A stretch of 64,000 bases of DNA from an uncultured bacterium (lineage in GTDB: Bacteria > Actinomycetota > Coriobacteriia > Coriobacteriales > Coriobacteriaceae): assembly GCA_905214425.1 (NCBI GenBank), contig CAJMLY010000005.1:1-64000 (forward strand), given 5' to 3'. The notes under the pieces were generated by a model. The model did not search any database. It was not told the DNA's origin and was given only the letters and a program-made list of their open reading frames with translations. Of this stretch, positions 17,004 to 25,231 are shown piece by piece. Numbering within the stretch: position 1 is the stretch's first letter; each line of letters starts with the position of its first letter. The position numbers and the translations under genes are program-made.

Positions 17004-17658
17004 CGGTGAGGCCCGCGGCGATGCGATGCGCCAGGCGCTCATAGCCGGCAGGGCTGTAATGCAGACCGTCCGGCATGTAGAGCTCGCGGTGCTCCGGCAA
17101 AAACGGGCTGATGCCGCTTTGCGCATACAGGTCGATCACCGGCACCGAGTAGCGATCGCAAACCTCCAGCATCGCGCGCACATAGGCGTCTTGCGTCAGG
17201 CCCAGATGGTTGGCCTCGTTGCTTGCCGGGATATCCTTCTCGTGCTTACCACTTGTCTTGCACGGCGTCATAAACACCAGCTTTGTCTGAGGCGAGCGCG
17301 CCGTGATGGTGCGGATAAGGTAGTCGAGCGCGCCATAGAACTCATGCACGTCGGTGCTGCACGGCTCGCCTAGCGGCACGTTACGGCTAAAGTCGTTAAC
17401 GCCGCCAAAGACGATGCAGATGTCTGCCGCGTGATCGATGCCGTCCAAACGCTCAACAAACGAATCGGTACGGTCGGCCTTGACGGCAATACGCGAGCCC
17501 TTAATACCAAAATTCTCGACCGTAGCGCCGCCCAGCAGCGCACCCAGGTGCGAGGTCCAGGAGATGTCGTTACCTCCCCCGCCGCATCCGTTATCGCCCC
17601 AGGTGGTCGAATCGCCAAAGCAGCAGATGGTCGATTTGCTCAAGTTTTTCGTTTCCAT
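16990..17658 (-). CDS. SGNH/GDSL hydrolase, probable pectin deacetylase
   Basis: 222 residues with the four SGNH blocks: CFGDSTTWG (Ser), FGIKGSR (Gly), FGGVNDFS (Asn) and DGLHYSPAG (Asp/His). Rhamnogalacturonan acetylesterases belong to this fold, and the gene lies between GH105 and pectin-methylesterase genes, so removal of acetyl groups from imported pectin fragments is likely. No signal peptide. METKNLSK has GAGGAG upstream. It may be cotranscribed with the fused esterase gene, 69 bp before it. Confidence 0.82.
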   Translation of the reverse strand: METKNLSKSTICCFGDSTTWGDNGCGGGGNDISWTSHLGALLGGATVENFGIKGSRIAVKADRTDSFVERLDGIDHAADICIVFGGVNDFSRNVPLGEPCSTDVHEFYGALDYLIRTITARSPQTKLVFMTPCKTSGKHEKDIPASNEANHLGLTQDAYVRAMLEVCDRYSVPVIDLYAQSGISPFLPEHRELYMPDGLHYSPAGYERLAHRIAAGLTAVCR

Positions 17659-17727
17659 ATTCTTCTCCTCACCCGCACACCGGCGGTCATACAGGTACAT
17701 ACCGTTCATTCGCAACATGCCGAGGGG

Positions 17728-19893
17728 CTATGCATGGGCGCATTCCGCAACTTGCGAATCGAGCCATTCGATATCCTCGGCAAGATGCGCCACGCCAAGA
17801 TGGTGTCCACCCGGACACACCTCGTGCCGCAGACCTCCTTTGCGGCCCAGCAACTCGTAGGCATCGCGCACGATTTTGAGTTGCTCGTCAACATTTTTAA
17901 GCCCGCGTGCCCCATTCAAATGATCCTCTTCGCAACTTTGGACCAACAACGGCCGTGGCGCGACAAGCGATGCAATGTCGCCCATGTCGAGCAGACGCCA
18001 GAGTCCAGGGGTGTAATTGCAACTGCAGTTGCCGTTGAGATGCAGCAGCGAGTCATCGACACCGTACAGGTAGCCCGAGACAAGCGCCTTGCGCACGCGC
18101 GGGTCGAGTGCGGCCAGATACAGCGTCATGTAACCGCCGCCCGAAAAACCAAAGCAGCCCAGGTCGCCCATGGCAATGTCACCGCGTGTCTCCAAGTAAT
18201 CAATCAAGCGCATGTTGTCCCAGGCGTTGAGGCCCGCGACCGTAAGACCCAGCGGCTCGGCCATACGTGCTTGATTCAGACACGTACCGCGCAGGTAGCT
18301 GTTCTCGTCGTCGCCCTGACCCTTCCAATCGCGACGGTATCCCCAACCACGCGCATCGGGGCAGACGGTCACGTAACCCATGCGCGCCAAACGCAGACCG
18401 TAGTCGTAATTGAACTTACGCACGGCATCGTCGACCGCCGGCACGCCCGCAACACCGGCTATGCTTGCAGCACCCGCCCCCTGGTGACCATGCGGGCAGA
18501 TATAGCAGCGCTTGAGTCCCCGCTCGTCAAGCTTGGGGCGGGACGGCTCCAACAGGTAAAACGGCATCCATACATCGTGCTCAACCTGCAATACCGCATG
18601 AGTACGCACGATGCTGCCGGCAACCCGCACGCGATTGAGCTCACGAATCTCAATCGGGGCGCGGTCCATAAGCGAAAGACCCAAAATATCGTACAGACGA
18701 GTCCTGGTCGCAGCCTTCCATGCCTCAAAGTCTGTGGGAGTCTTGCCCGTAAATGCGGCCGAGCGCCCTTCGCGCTTCAGTCGGGCGCGCAGCGCAGGTT
18801 CGTCCTCGTAGTACGTCTCGATGTGCACGGTGCGGCCATTGGCAGATAGCCCGGCCGTCTCTACCGCATCACCGTCGCCGCCCTCGGGATCCCAACCATC
18901 CGTGCCGGCAAGCACTCGGTCACGCGCATAGCGTTCGGAATCCTGACCGGTCAGGTAATGCGCCCACGGCACCCAAGCGGCAGTATCACCCGCCGGGCCA
19001 AACAGGGTACCGCCGGCATACAGGGTGCCATCATGTGCCGCTGGCTTATTCCAATCCCACCAGCCCTCGAGTGAAATATGGGAGCCCAGCCAGCATTCGA
19101 GCAAAACGGTCTGGGCCCACTCGCGCCATGGACGACCCAGATAGACCGATCCGGGGGCAATGTCCTCATCGGCTGTAAACGAACAGCCATGAAACACAAA
19201 TCCGTACGGCTCGCCCTGAGGCGTGGAGGCTGCCGTTACATACCCGTTGACATCCATATCGCGGTTGAGCGAGCGAATCTCACACCCCTCAAAGTAGGCA
19301 CGCGCGCCGCCAAAGATAAAGTCGACGTCGCCCTCGATTCGGCAACGTCGAAAATACTGGCGCCCCACCCGGCGCGACGCAAACTGCTTGGGGCCTATAA
19401 AGCCGCCCGGCTTGGCCTCGCGCGGCGGCAGCGGCCCCAAAAAGAGCGTGTCCTGATGCCCCAGGATGCGGCAGGAATCGACCACCAGGCGGTCGCCGTC
19501 GGCATACAGGGCAATCGCCTGGCCGACCTCGCGACCGTCACCGGCGTCGTTTTCGATTGTTAGGCCCGCAAGCGTCACGTCGTCGGCATCGACCAGCACC
19601 GTGTACGTACGGAAGGTGCCGAGTCTTCCATCCTGGCCGCTACCATCTTCCGAAGGCATCTTGGCACCCAGGCCGCCCACGATACGCACGCTGTCGGCCG
19701 TCTCGCCCTCGAGCGTCACATGCGGACGACGAATTTCGACCTGTTCGCGGTACTCGCCCGGCGCCACCAGCACGCGCACCGGCACGGTCGCATCGGGCAC
19801 ACACCGCTCCGCCGCCTCGAGCGCCGCCGAAATGCTGCGATACGCGCCTTCGCGTTCGAGCGATACCTCAAAGAGTTGTTCTTTACCACTCAT
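17728..19893 (-). CDS. Fused pectin methylesterase (CE8) and alpha/beta-hydrolase
   Basis: 721 residues. Residues 10-320 form a CE8 pectinesterase: the acid catalysts lie in HQDTLF (Asp148) and DVDFIFG (Asp191), and YLGRPW carries the substrate Arg. Residues about 360-721 form an alpha/beta hydrolase: GFSGGGY nucleophile (Ser584), an acid near CEEDH (about 657) and a GGHHLG His near 697, resembling acetyl-xylan-esterase-like or dienelactone-like enzymes. The parts are joined by a short linker with no stop or frameshift. Together they could remove methyl and acetyl esters from pectin fragments. No signal peptide, unlike secreted bacterial pectinesterases. The ribosome site is weak. Confidence 0.85.
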   Translation of the reverse strand: MSGKEQLFEVSLEREGAYRSISAALEAAERCVPDATVPVRVLVAPGEYREQVEIRRPHVTLEGETADSVRIVGGLGAKMPSEDGSGQDGRLGTFRTYTVLVDADDVTLAGLTIENDAGDGREVGQAIALYADGDRLVVDSCRILGHQDTLFLGPLPPREAKPGGFIGPKQFASRRVGRQYFRRCRIEGDVDFIFGGARAYFEGCEIRSLNRDMDVNGYVTAASTPQGEPYGFVFHGCSFTADEDIAPGSVYLGRPWREWAQTVLLECWLGSHISLEGWWDWNKPAAHDGTLYAGGTLFGPAGDTAAWVPWAHYLTGQDSERYARDRVLAGTDGWDPEGGDGDAVETAGLSANGRTVHIETYYEDEPALRARLKREGRSAAFTGKTPTDFEAWKAATRTRLYDILGLSLMDRAPIEIRELNRVRVAGSIVRTHAVLQVEHDVWMPFYLLEPSRPKLDERGLKRCYICPHGHQGAGAASIAGVAGVPAVDDAVRKFNYDYGLRLARMGYVTVCPDARGWGYRRDWKGQGDDENSYLRGTCLNQARMAEPLGLTVAGLNAWDNMRLIDYLETRGDIAMGDLGCFGFSGGGYMTLYLAALDPRVRKALVSGYLYGVDDSLLHLNGNCSCNYTPGLWRLLDMGDIASLVAPRPLLVQSCEEDHLNGARGLKNVDEQLKIVRDAYELLGRKGGLRHEVCPGGHHLGVAHLAEDIEWLDSQVAECAHA

Positions 19894-19952
19894 CTGTCAT
19901 TACACTTTCTGTCACAGAACACCCACCGCAATACCGGCACCTATAGATTGCG

Positions 19953-19988
19953 TGCGACAGCCGGGCAGACCCGACCGTCGCACGCCTC
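19953..19988. other. Hairpin between GH28 and CE8 genes
   Basis: GCGTGCGACAGCCGGG pairs with CCCGACCGTCGCACGC, with one bulge, in the 129-bp spacer. There is no T-run, so it may stabilise transcript ends rather than stop transcription. Confidence 0.55.
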
Positions 19989-20022
19989 AACATGCCGTAT
20001 TCACTTGTGCAGGAGCACTACC

Positions 20023-21618
20023 CTACGCGCGGATAACCTTGTCGACGTTTTGCAGCTGCAGCTCGTCGCCATCCTGACCCTCGATACGCACGTTCTGCAG
20101 GTCGAGGACTTTCACGTTCTGCGCGATGATGCCCTGGCGCACCATGGGCTCCACGCCGCAGGCCATGGCCGGCACAAAGGGCTCGGCATCGGCGGCAAAG
20201 GTCACATGGACATTCTGGAACGTCAGGCGCGTCACCTTGCTCTCGGGCAGTCCCGTGATATAGGCCGCGGCAGCATGGCAGTTGGTGGCCTCGATATCGC
20301 AAAACGTCGTGGCGCCAAAGCCGGGCGTACGGTCGTCGACGGGCACCGCGTCGCGGCTCTGGACATAGTCGGTCTTGCCGTCCTTATCGCAGAAGTAGAA
20401 CGAGTTGACCACGAAGGGCGTGAGCACCTTGTCCATGCGAATGTGCTCAAAGGTGATCCCCTCGTTGACGGCGTCCTTGCCGCGGCCGCGGCGGGTCTTG
20501 ACGCGCAGGCCGCGGTCGGTGCGCTCAAAGAGGCACTTGCTCACGGTGAGGTCCTTGATGCCGCCGGCGGCCTCGGATCCCAGCACCACGGCGCCGTGGC
20601 CGTCGTGCATGTAGCAGTGCGAGATCAGCACATCGTGCGTGGCGGGACGAAGCTCGGGCTCAATGCCCAGTTTGCCGCTCTTGATGGCGATGCAGTCGTC
20701 ACCCACCGAGAACTGGCAGCCAAGGATGCGGACAAAACCGCAACTCTCGGGATCGAAGCCGTCGGTGTTATGGGAGTTCTTGGGACCCTCGATGGACAGG
20801 CACAGGGCATCGACGTGCTCGCACAGGATGGGATGGATATTCCACGCCGGGCTGTTGCGCACGGTAAAGCCGGCAAGGCTCACGTTTTCGCACTCGGACA
20901 GGAAAATCATGCGCGGGCGGGCGACCTCGCGGCCCTCCTCGGGACGGAAGATGTTCTTAAAGTCCTTGTTCCACCAGTTGTCCTCGGCAAAATCGGTCTG
21001 GCCGTCGATGGCGCCGCGGCCATAGATGCACACGTCGTGCACGCTCAGGCCCGTAAAGGTCGAACAGTAGGTCGAGAAGCTCTCGCCCTCCCAGCGGCCC
21101 AGGGGCAGCATGTCGGTGCCGGCATACCCAGCGCCCACGGCGCCCGTGACCGTACCCGGAATGTAGGCAAGCGCCGCGCGGTCGTGACGGGCCAGCAGCA
21201 CCGCGCCCTCGGCGAGCTCGATGTTGATGTTGCTCTTAAGGAAGAGGGACTTGATGCGGTAGCTACCGGCGGGAATCAGCACGCGCCCGCCCTTGGGACA
21301 GGCCATGATGGCAGCTTGGATATTGGTGGTGTCGTCGTGCTCGGCATCGCCCTTGGCGCCGCAGTCGCGAACGTTGATGGTAAAGGGCTCGGTCGGCGTG
21401 GTGACGCCCACGCGCAGCTCGCGCTCGCCGCAGACAAAGCGAATCAGGTTGCGCTTGCCGGGAACCAGGCCGTCAACATAGGTCTCGACCGTATTCGTGG
21501 TGCCCGCGGGCTCATCGTTGACAAAGATTTCCCACGTATCGGCACAGGTAAAGTAGCCGCCATCGTCGAGCTCGATAACGGCCGCGCGAGCGTTGCGCCA
21601 GATAACGTTCGTCTCCAT
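20023..21618 (-). CDS. GH28 polygalacturonase, intracellular
   Basis: 531 residues. An N-terminal beta domain of about 78 residues precedes the right-handed beta-helix. All GH28 signatures are present: NTD (284-286), SVGDD (304-308), GHG (340-342) and RVKT (372-375). It hydrolyses alpha-1,4-galacturonan; the N-terminal domain suggests an exo-acting enzyme. No signal peptide, so it would act on imported oligogalacturonides and release galacturonate for UxaC. ATG has GAGGGAGAG in front. The gene follows the GPH transporter terminator by 45 bp and may be read through from that promoter. Confidence 0.9.
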   Translation of the reverse strand: METNVIWRNARAAVIELDDGGYFTCADTWEIFVNDEPAGTTNTVETYVDGLVPGKRNLIRFVCGERELRVGVTTPTEPFTINVRDCGAKGDAEHDDTTNIQAAIMACPKGGRVLIPAGSYRIKSLFLKSNINIELAEGAVLLARHDRAALAYIPGTVTGAVGAGYAGTDMLPLGRWEGESFSTYCSTFTGLSVHDVCIYGRGAIDGQTDFAEDNWWNKDFKNIFRPEEGREVARPRMIFLSECENVSLAGFTVRNSPAWNIHPILCEHVDALCLSIEGPKNSHNTDGFDPESCGFVRILGCQFSVGDDCIAIKSGKLGIEPELRPATHDVLISHCYMHDGHGAVVLGSEAAGGIKDLTVSKCLFERTDRGLRVKTRRGRGKDAVNEGITFEHIRMDKVLTPFVVNSFYFCDKDGKTDYVQSRDAVPVDDRTPGFGATTFCDIEATNCHAAAAYITGLPESKVTRLTFQNVHVTFAADAEPFVPAMACGVEPMVRQGIIAQNVKVLDLQNVRIEGQDGDELQLQNVDKVIRA

Positions 21619-21663
21619 GGATCTCTCCCTCAAATGTAATCAGAAGTTCATACTACTCGTTTT

Positions 21664-21713
21664 TAAAAAAGGGCCGCACCCGCCGGTGGATCTCCGGTGG
21701 CACGGCCCTTTGG
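21664..21713 (-). terminator. Terminator after the GPH transporter gene
   Basis: On the minus strand AAAGGGCCGTGCC pairs with GGTGCGGCCCTTT with an inner CCGG hairpin, followed by TTTT. It would partly separate the transporter from the downstream GH28 unit. Confidence 0.8.
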
Positions 21714-21732
21714 TTTGGACAATGCGTTGGCC

Positions 21733-23292
21733 CTACTCGGCGGGAATTACGCTGCCGTCCTGGAAGCCAACATTGTTGTGGGCGAAGCAGTCCTCGTACT
21801 TAAAGCCGGAGAGCTCCTCGCAAAGCGCCTTGACCTCGGGCTTGACGTCGGCCATCTTGCCACCCTCCTTGACACGGTGGATCTCGTCGCAAAGGATGTC
21901 GCATTGCTCCTTGTCGATCTTGATGCCGCGGGCAAGGACAGCCGCGAGCAGGAAGAAGCCGGCGCAGCCGATGAGCATGTAGCCGCAGATGTACAGAGGC
22001 ACGGTGGCGGGCTGGGTCACGGCGTCGCTGTTGCCGGCGGTCTGAATGAAGCCGGAGGCAGCAAGGACGATAGCCCATACGTTGACGGCAACAGCCTGGG
22101 CAATCTGCTGGCAGAGCTGCTGAGCGGAGCTGTAGATGCCCTCGCGGCGACGCAGGGTGATGAGCTCATCGACATCGGGGATGTAGTTGAGCAGAACATC
22201 GGGCAGATACTGGAAGCCAACGTAGAAGAACTTCCAGATGGCGAAGATGATGGGGTAGGCAATCATGGCAATGGCGACCGTGGAGGTGCCGTTGATCTGA
22301 CCAAAGGCGAAGTAGTTGTAGGCGATGATGCACGCAGCGCAACCGACGTTGGCCAGGTACCAAGACTTGTGGAAGCCCTTCTTGGCCATGAGGGCGACCC
22401 AGATGGCGGTGCAGACGATAGCGACGACCTTGCCGGGCATCTCCATCACGGACTCGTAGGACTTAGGAATCTGCAGACAGTAGACGATGAAGAAGGACAG
22501 GCACGCAGACCAGCAGGCAGCGGCGAGCTTCGTGGAGACCTGCGCATACAGGACCTTGCGGAAGGACTTGTTGCGGAAGGTAGAGATAACGTCGATGAAA
22601 AACTTCTTGATACCCTCGCCGACGCTCTCGATCTTCTCCTGAGCGACCTCCTCGGGGGTGTGCTCCCACGTAGACAGGTACACGCACAGCAGCGAGATCG
22701 CCATGACCGAAGCGTTGATCGTAGCGATGATGAAGTAGCTGAACGGGTTGGTCTCGCCGAAGGTGCCAAAGCCAAAGCCGACGAGTGCTGCCATCAGGAA
22801 GCCGGCGGCGTTACCAAAGAGGTGCTTGTAGCCGGTGAGGTACGTACGCTCCTTGAAGTCGTCGGTCATCTCGATGGTAAGCGGCGACAGGTTGGCGGTG
22901 CAGAACGTATACGCGACGTTGTAGATCAGGTACAGCACAAAGTAGTACGGGAAACCAAACGGCGTAGCCACAAAGATGAGCGGCTCGGCGACCATCATCG
23001 GGATAGCCAGCAAGATCCAGAAACGGCGACGACCAAAGATGCGGCCAATCTTGGTGGCATAGAAGTTATCGGCCACAAAACCCATCAGCGGGCACAGAAT
23101 GGCGTTGAGGTAGATGGCGAATGAGCTGATCAGCGCAGCCTCGCCTGCGGACAGACCGCACTCCGTAGACAGGAACAGCACCATGTAGCTGTGCGTAAAG
23201 CTCAGGGCACCGGAGTTGAGCATGCCGCCCATACCAAAGCCCAAGCGCGTCCAGAATGTGATCTTGCGCTTTTTACCGATCTTGTTAGTCAT
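21733..23292 (-). CDS. GPH-family (MelB/LacS-like) sugar:cation symporter
   Basis: 519 residues, about 12 membrane segments, with GPH features (RRRFWILLAIP loop, ADNFYATKIGR) and a charged C-terminal tail of about 50 residues. The family carries glycosides, pentosides and hexuronides. Being led by tandem operators in the pectin locus, it probably imports galacturonate oligomers. Start MTNKIGKK has GAGAGGGAG; an earlier in-frame ATG at 23370 would overlap the first operator. Confidence 0.85.
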   Translation of the reverse strand: MTNKIGKKRKITFWTRLGFGMGGMLNSGALSFTHSYMVLFLSTECGLSAGEAALISSFAIYLNAILCPLMGFVADNFYATKIGRIFGRRRFWILLAIPMMVAEPLIFVATPFGFPYYFVLYLIYNVAYTFCTANLSPLTIEMTDDFKERTYLTGYKHLFGNAAGFLMAALVGFGFGTFGETNPFSYFIIATINASVMAISLLCVYLSTWEHTPEEVAQEKIESVGEGIKKFFIDVISTFRNKSFRKVLYAQVSTKLAAACWSACLSFFIVYCLQIPKSYESVMEMPGKVVAIVCTAIWVALMAKKGFHKSWYLANVGCAACIIAYNYFAFGQINGTSTVAIAMIAYPIIFAIWKFFYVGFQYLPDVLLNYIPDVDELITLRRREGIYSSAQQLCQQIAQAVAVNVWAIVLAASGFIQTAGNSDAVTQPATVPLYICGYMLIGCAGFFLLAAVLARGIKIDKEQCDILCDEIHRVKEGGKMADVKPEVKALCEELSGFKYEDCFAHNNVGFQDGSVIPAE

Positions 23293-23377
23293 CGAGCTCC
23301 CTCTCTTTTCTCGATTGTCTTGGAACAAGACATTGGAGTCCATACCGACGTCTGTCTGCATGTCGTCCACTCGTAGG

Positions 23378-23429
23378 GTGAACGTTTAGCTAGATTATGC
23401 GCGATTGCTTATGATAGGTGAACGTTCAC
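23378..23429 (-). promoter_or_regulatory. Pair of LacI-type operators ahead of the GPH transporter gene
   Basis: GTGAACGTTCAC at 23418-23429 and a half-degenerate GTGAACGTTTAG at 23378-23389 lie 40 bp apart. Read on the minus strand, TTCACC of the upper site is 17 bp from CATAAT, so the pair brackets the promoter. Confidence 0.72.
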
Positions 23430-23443
23430 TTGTATATTATCCT

Positions 23444-23471
23444 TGAACGGTCGTTTTTTGCCGTTAAACGG
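23444..23471 (-). promoter_or_regulatory. 28-bp conserved upstream motif, copy A
   Basis: Begins TGAACGGTCG, continues with a six-T tract and ends TTAAACGG. It starts 15 bp beyond the upper operator. AACGG is repeated directly 21 bp apart, two helical turns. Confidence 0.55.
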
Positions 23472-23537
23472 ACATCTGACTTGAAAAAAATCCCGATTAC
23501 ATGGGTATTGAGTGGGTTTAAATTTGAGGTCGATTAG

Positions 23538-23549
23538 GTGAACGTTTAT
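23538..23549. promoter_or_regulatory. Third, half-degenerate operator
   Basis: GTGAACGTTTAT, preceded by TAG, lies 120 bp beyond the second operator, between the GPH promoter and the uxaA terminator. It may be an auxiliary looping site. Confidence 0.45.
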
Positions 23550-23604
23550 TGTTTTCGCCGCTTCCGTTCCTTCAGGAAGACACGCCCGAACAGACAGAAC
23601 AAAT

Positions 23605-23638
23605 ATGGTCCCGTCGGGAACACTCCCGACGGGACCAT
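23605..23638 (-). terminator. Terminator hairpin after uxaA
   Basis: Perfect arms GGTCCCGTCGGGA and TCCCGACGGGACC enclose ACAC. On the minus strand the stem is followed by ATATTTGTTC. Confidence 0.75.
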
Positions 23639-23671
23639 GGTCAATAGCGCCCTATGCGAACCCATTTACCG

Positions 23672-25156
23672 CTACAGGCAGACGCCATCCTTCCAAATGC
23701 TGATCTCGTGGCAACCGCGACGCTCGGCACTCGTAAGCTTGCCGCTCGCCGTGTCCAGCACCATCTGATACAGGTCGCCGGCAGCCTCATCGAGCGTGCG
23801 CTCGCCCGTAGCCACCACGCCGGCGTTAAAGTCCATCCAGTTGGCCTTGTGGTCGCACAGACGCTGGTTGGTGAACACCTTGAGCGTGGGCGCCGGTGCA
23901 CCAAACGGCGTGCCGCGGCCGGTCGAGAACAGGATCACGTGGCAGCCGGCAGCCGTCAGGGCCGTGGTGGATACCATATCGTTGCCCGGACCGCACAGCA
24001 TGTTCAGGCCATGCTTGGTAGCCTGGCCGGCATACGGCAGCACGTCGACGATGGGGGCAGATCCGCCCTTTTGCACGCAGCCGCAGCTCTTGTCCTCGAG
24101 CGTGGTGATGCCGCCATCCTTGTTACCGGGGCTCGGGTTCTCATAGACGACCTCGCCGTGGCTGATAAAGTAGTCTTTAAAGCCGTTGAGCATGTCGGCC
24201 GCCGCGTTAAAGACGTCCTGGCTCTCGCAACGATCGAGCAGAATGCTCTCCGCGCCAAACATCTCGGGCACCTCGGTGAGCACCGACGTGCCACCGCGGG
24301 CGACGACCATATCGCTCACGCGACCGATCGTGGGGTTGGCGGTAATGCCCGAAAGACCGTCAGAGCCACCGCACTTAAGGCCAATGACCAGCTCGGAGGC
24401 AGGAATGGGCTCACGCTTGGCCTGCTTGGCCAGGTCGGCCAGCTCAGACAGAATCTTGTGGCCCTCAACCTGCTCGTCGGCTACATCCTGGCAGGTAAGG
24501 AAGCGAACGCGCTCGTGATCGAAGTCACCGAGCTCGTCGAGTACCTGCTGGTGCGTGCAGTTTTCGCAACCGAGGGACAGGAACAGCACACCCGCAGCGT
24601 TTGCGTGGCGCGAGAGCGCCACCAGCAGACGACGCGTCTGGGCATGGTCGGCGCCGGTCTGCGAGCAACCGAACGGATGCGGGAAGTAGTAGACGCCCTC
24701 CAGCGAGCCATCGACCAGATCCTGGGCCTGCTCACACATGGCACGCGCGACTTCGTTGACACAGCCGACCGTGGGGATGATCCACAGCTCATTGCGCGTG
24801 GCGGCACGACCGTCGGCGCGGCGGAAGCCCATAAAGGTCTCGGGCTCAACCGAATCCACGACCGGATGCGTCGGGTTGTAGGTGTACTCGACCTCGCCCG
24901 AAAGGTTGGTCTTCACGTTATGCGTGTGCAGCCACTGGCCGGGCTGGATGTCCTCCGTCACGTGGCCGATAGGAAGACCGTACTTGACGACGTCCTCCCC
25001 CGCCGCAATGGCACGCACGGCCATCTTGTGGCCCTGCGGAATATCCTCCGCGGCAACGACCTCGCCCACCCCGGGAACCGCAACGGCGGCGCCCTTGGCA
25101 AGCGGCGACAGCGCGACGATCACGTTATCGGCCGGATTGATCTGGATAGTGTTCAT
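23672..25156 (-). CDS. uxaA: Altronate dehydratase
   Basis: 494 residues. An N-terminal SAF domain (about 1-90) is joined to the large C-terminal dehydratase domain. Motifs such as GFRRADGRAATRN, HPFGCSQTG and GLKCGGSDGLSG are diagnostic of UxaA/GarD enzymes. It dehydrates D-altronate to 2-keto-3-deoxygluconate, using iron. Galactarate dehydratase is the nearest alternative, but the uxaB and uxaC neighbours favour altronate. It lies 75 bp after uxaB on the same strand, completing the galacturonate-to-KDG route. Confidence 0.92.
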   Translation of the reverse strand: MNTIQINPADNVIVALSPLAKGAAVAVPGVGEVVAAEDIPQGHKMAVRAIAAGEDVVKYGLPIGHVTEDIQPGQWLHTHNVKTNLSGEVEYTYNPTHPVVDSVEPETFMGFRRADGRAATRNELWIIPTVGCVNEVARAMCEQAQDLVDGSLEGVYYFPHPFGCSQTGADHAQTRRLLVALSRHANAAGVLFLSLGCENCTHQQVLDELGDFDHERVRFLTCQDVADEQVEGHKILSELADLAKQAKREPIPASELVIGLKCGGSDGLSGITANPTIGRVSDMVVARGGTSVLTEVPEMFGAESILLDRCESQDVFNAAADMLNGFKDYFISHGEVVYENPSPGNKDGGITTLEDKSCGCVQKGGSAPIVDVLPYAGQATKHGLNMLCGPGNDMVSTTALTAAGCHVILFSTGRGTPFGAPAPTLKVFTNQRLCDHKANWMDFNAGVVATGERTLDEAAGDLYQMVLDTASGKLTSAERRGCHEISIWKDGVCL

Positions 25157-25231
25157 TACAAATGGTCCTAACCCTACAGGTTGAGCAGAAGTCGAGGCGC
25201 GGGCAAGCCGTCTGGCGTCCGCACCGGGAAT

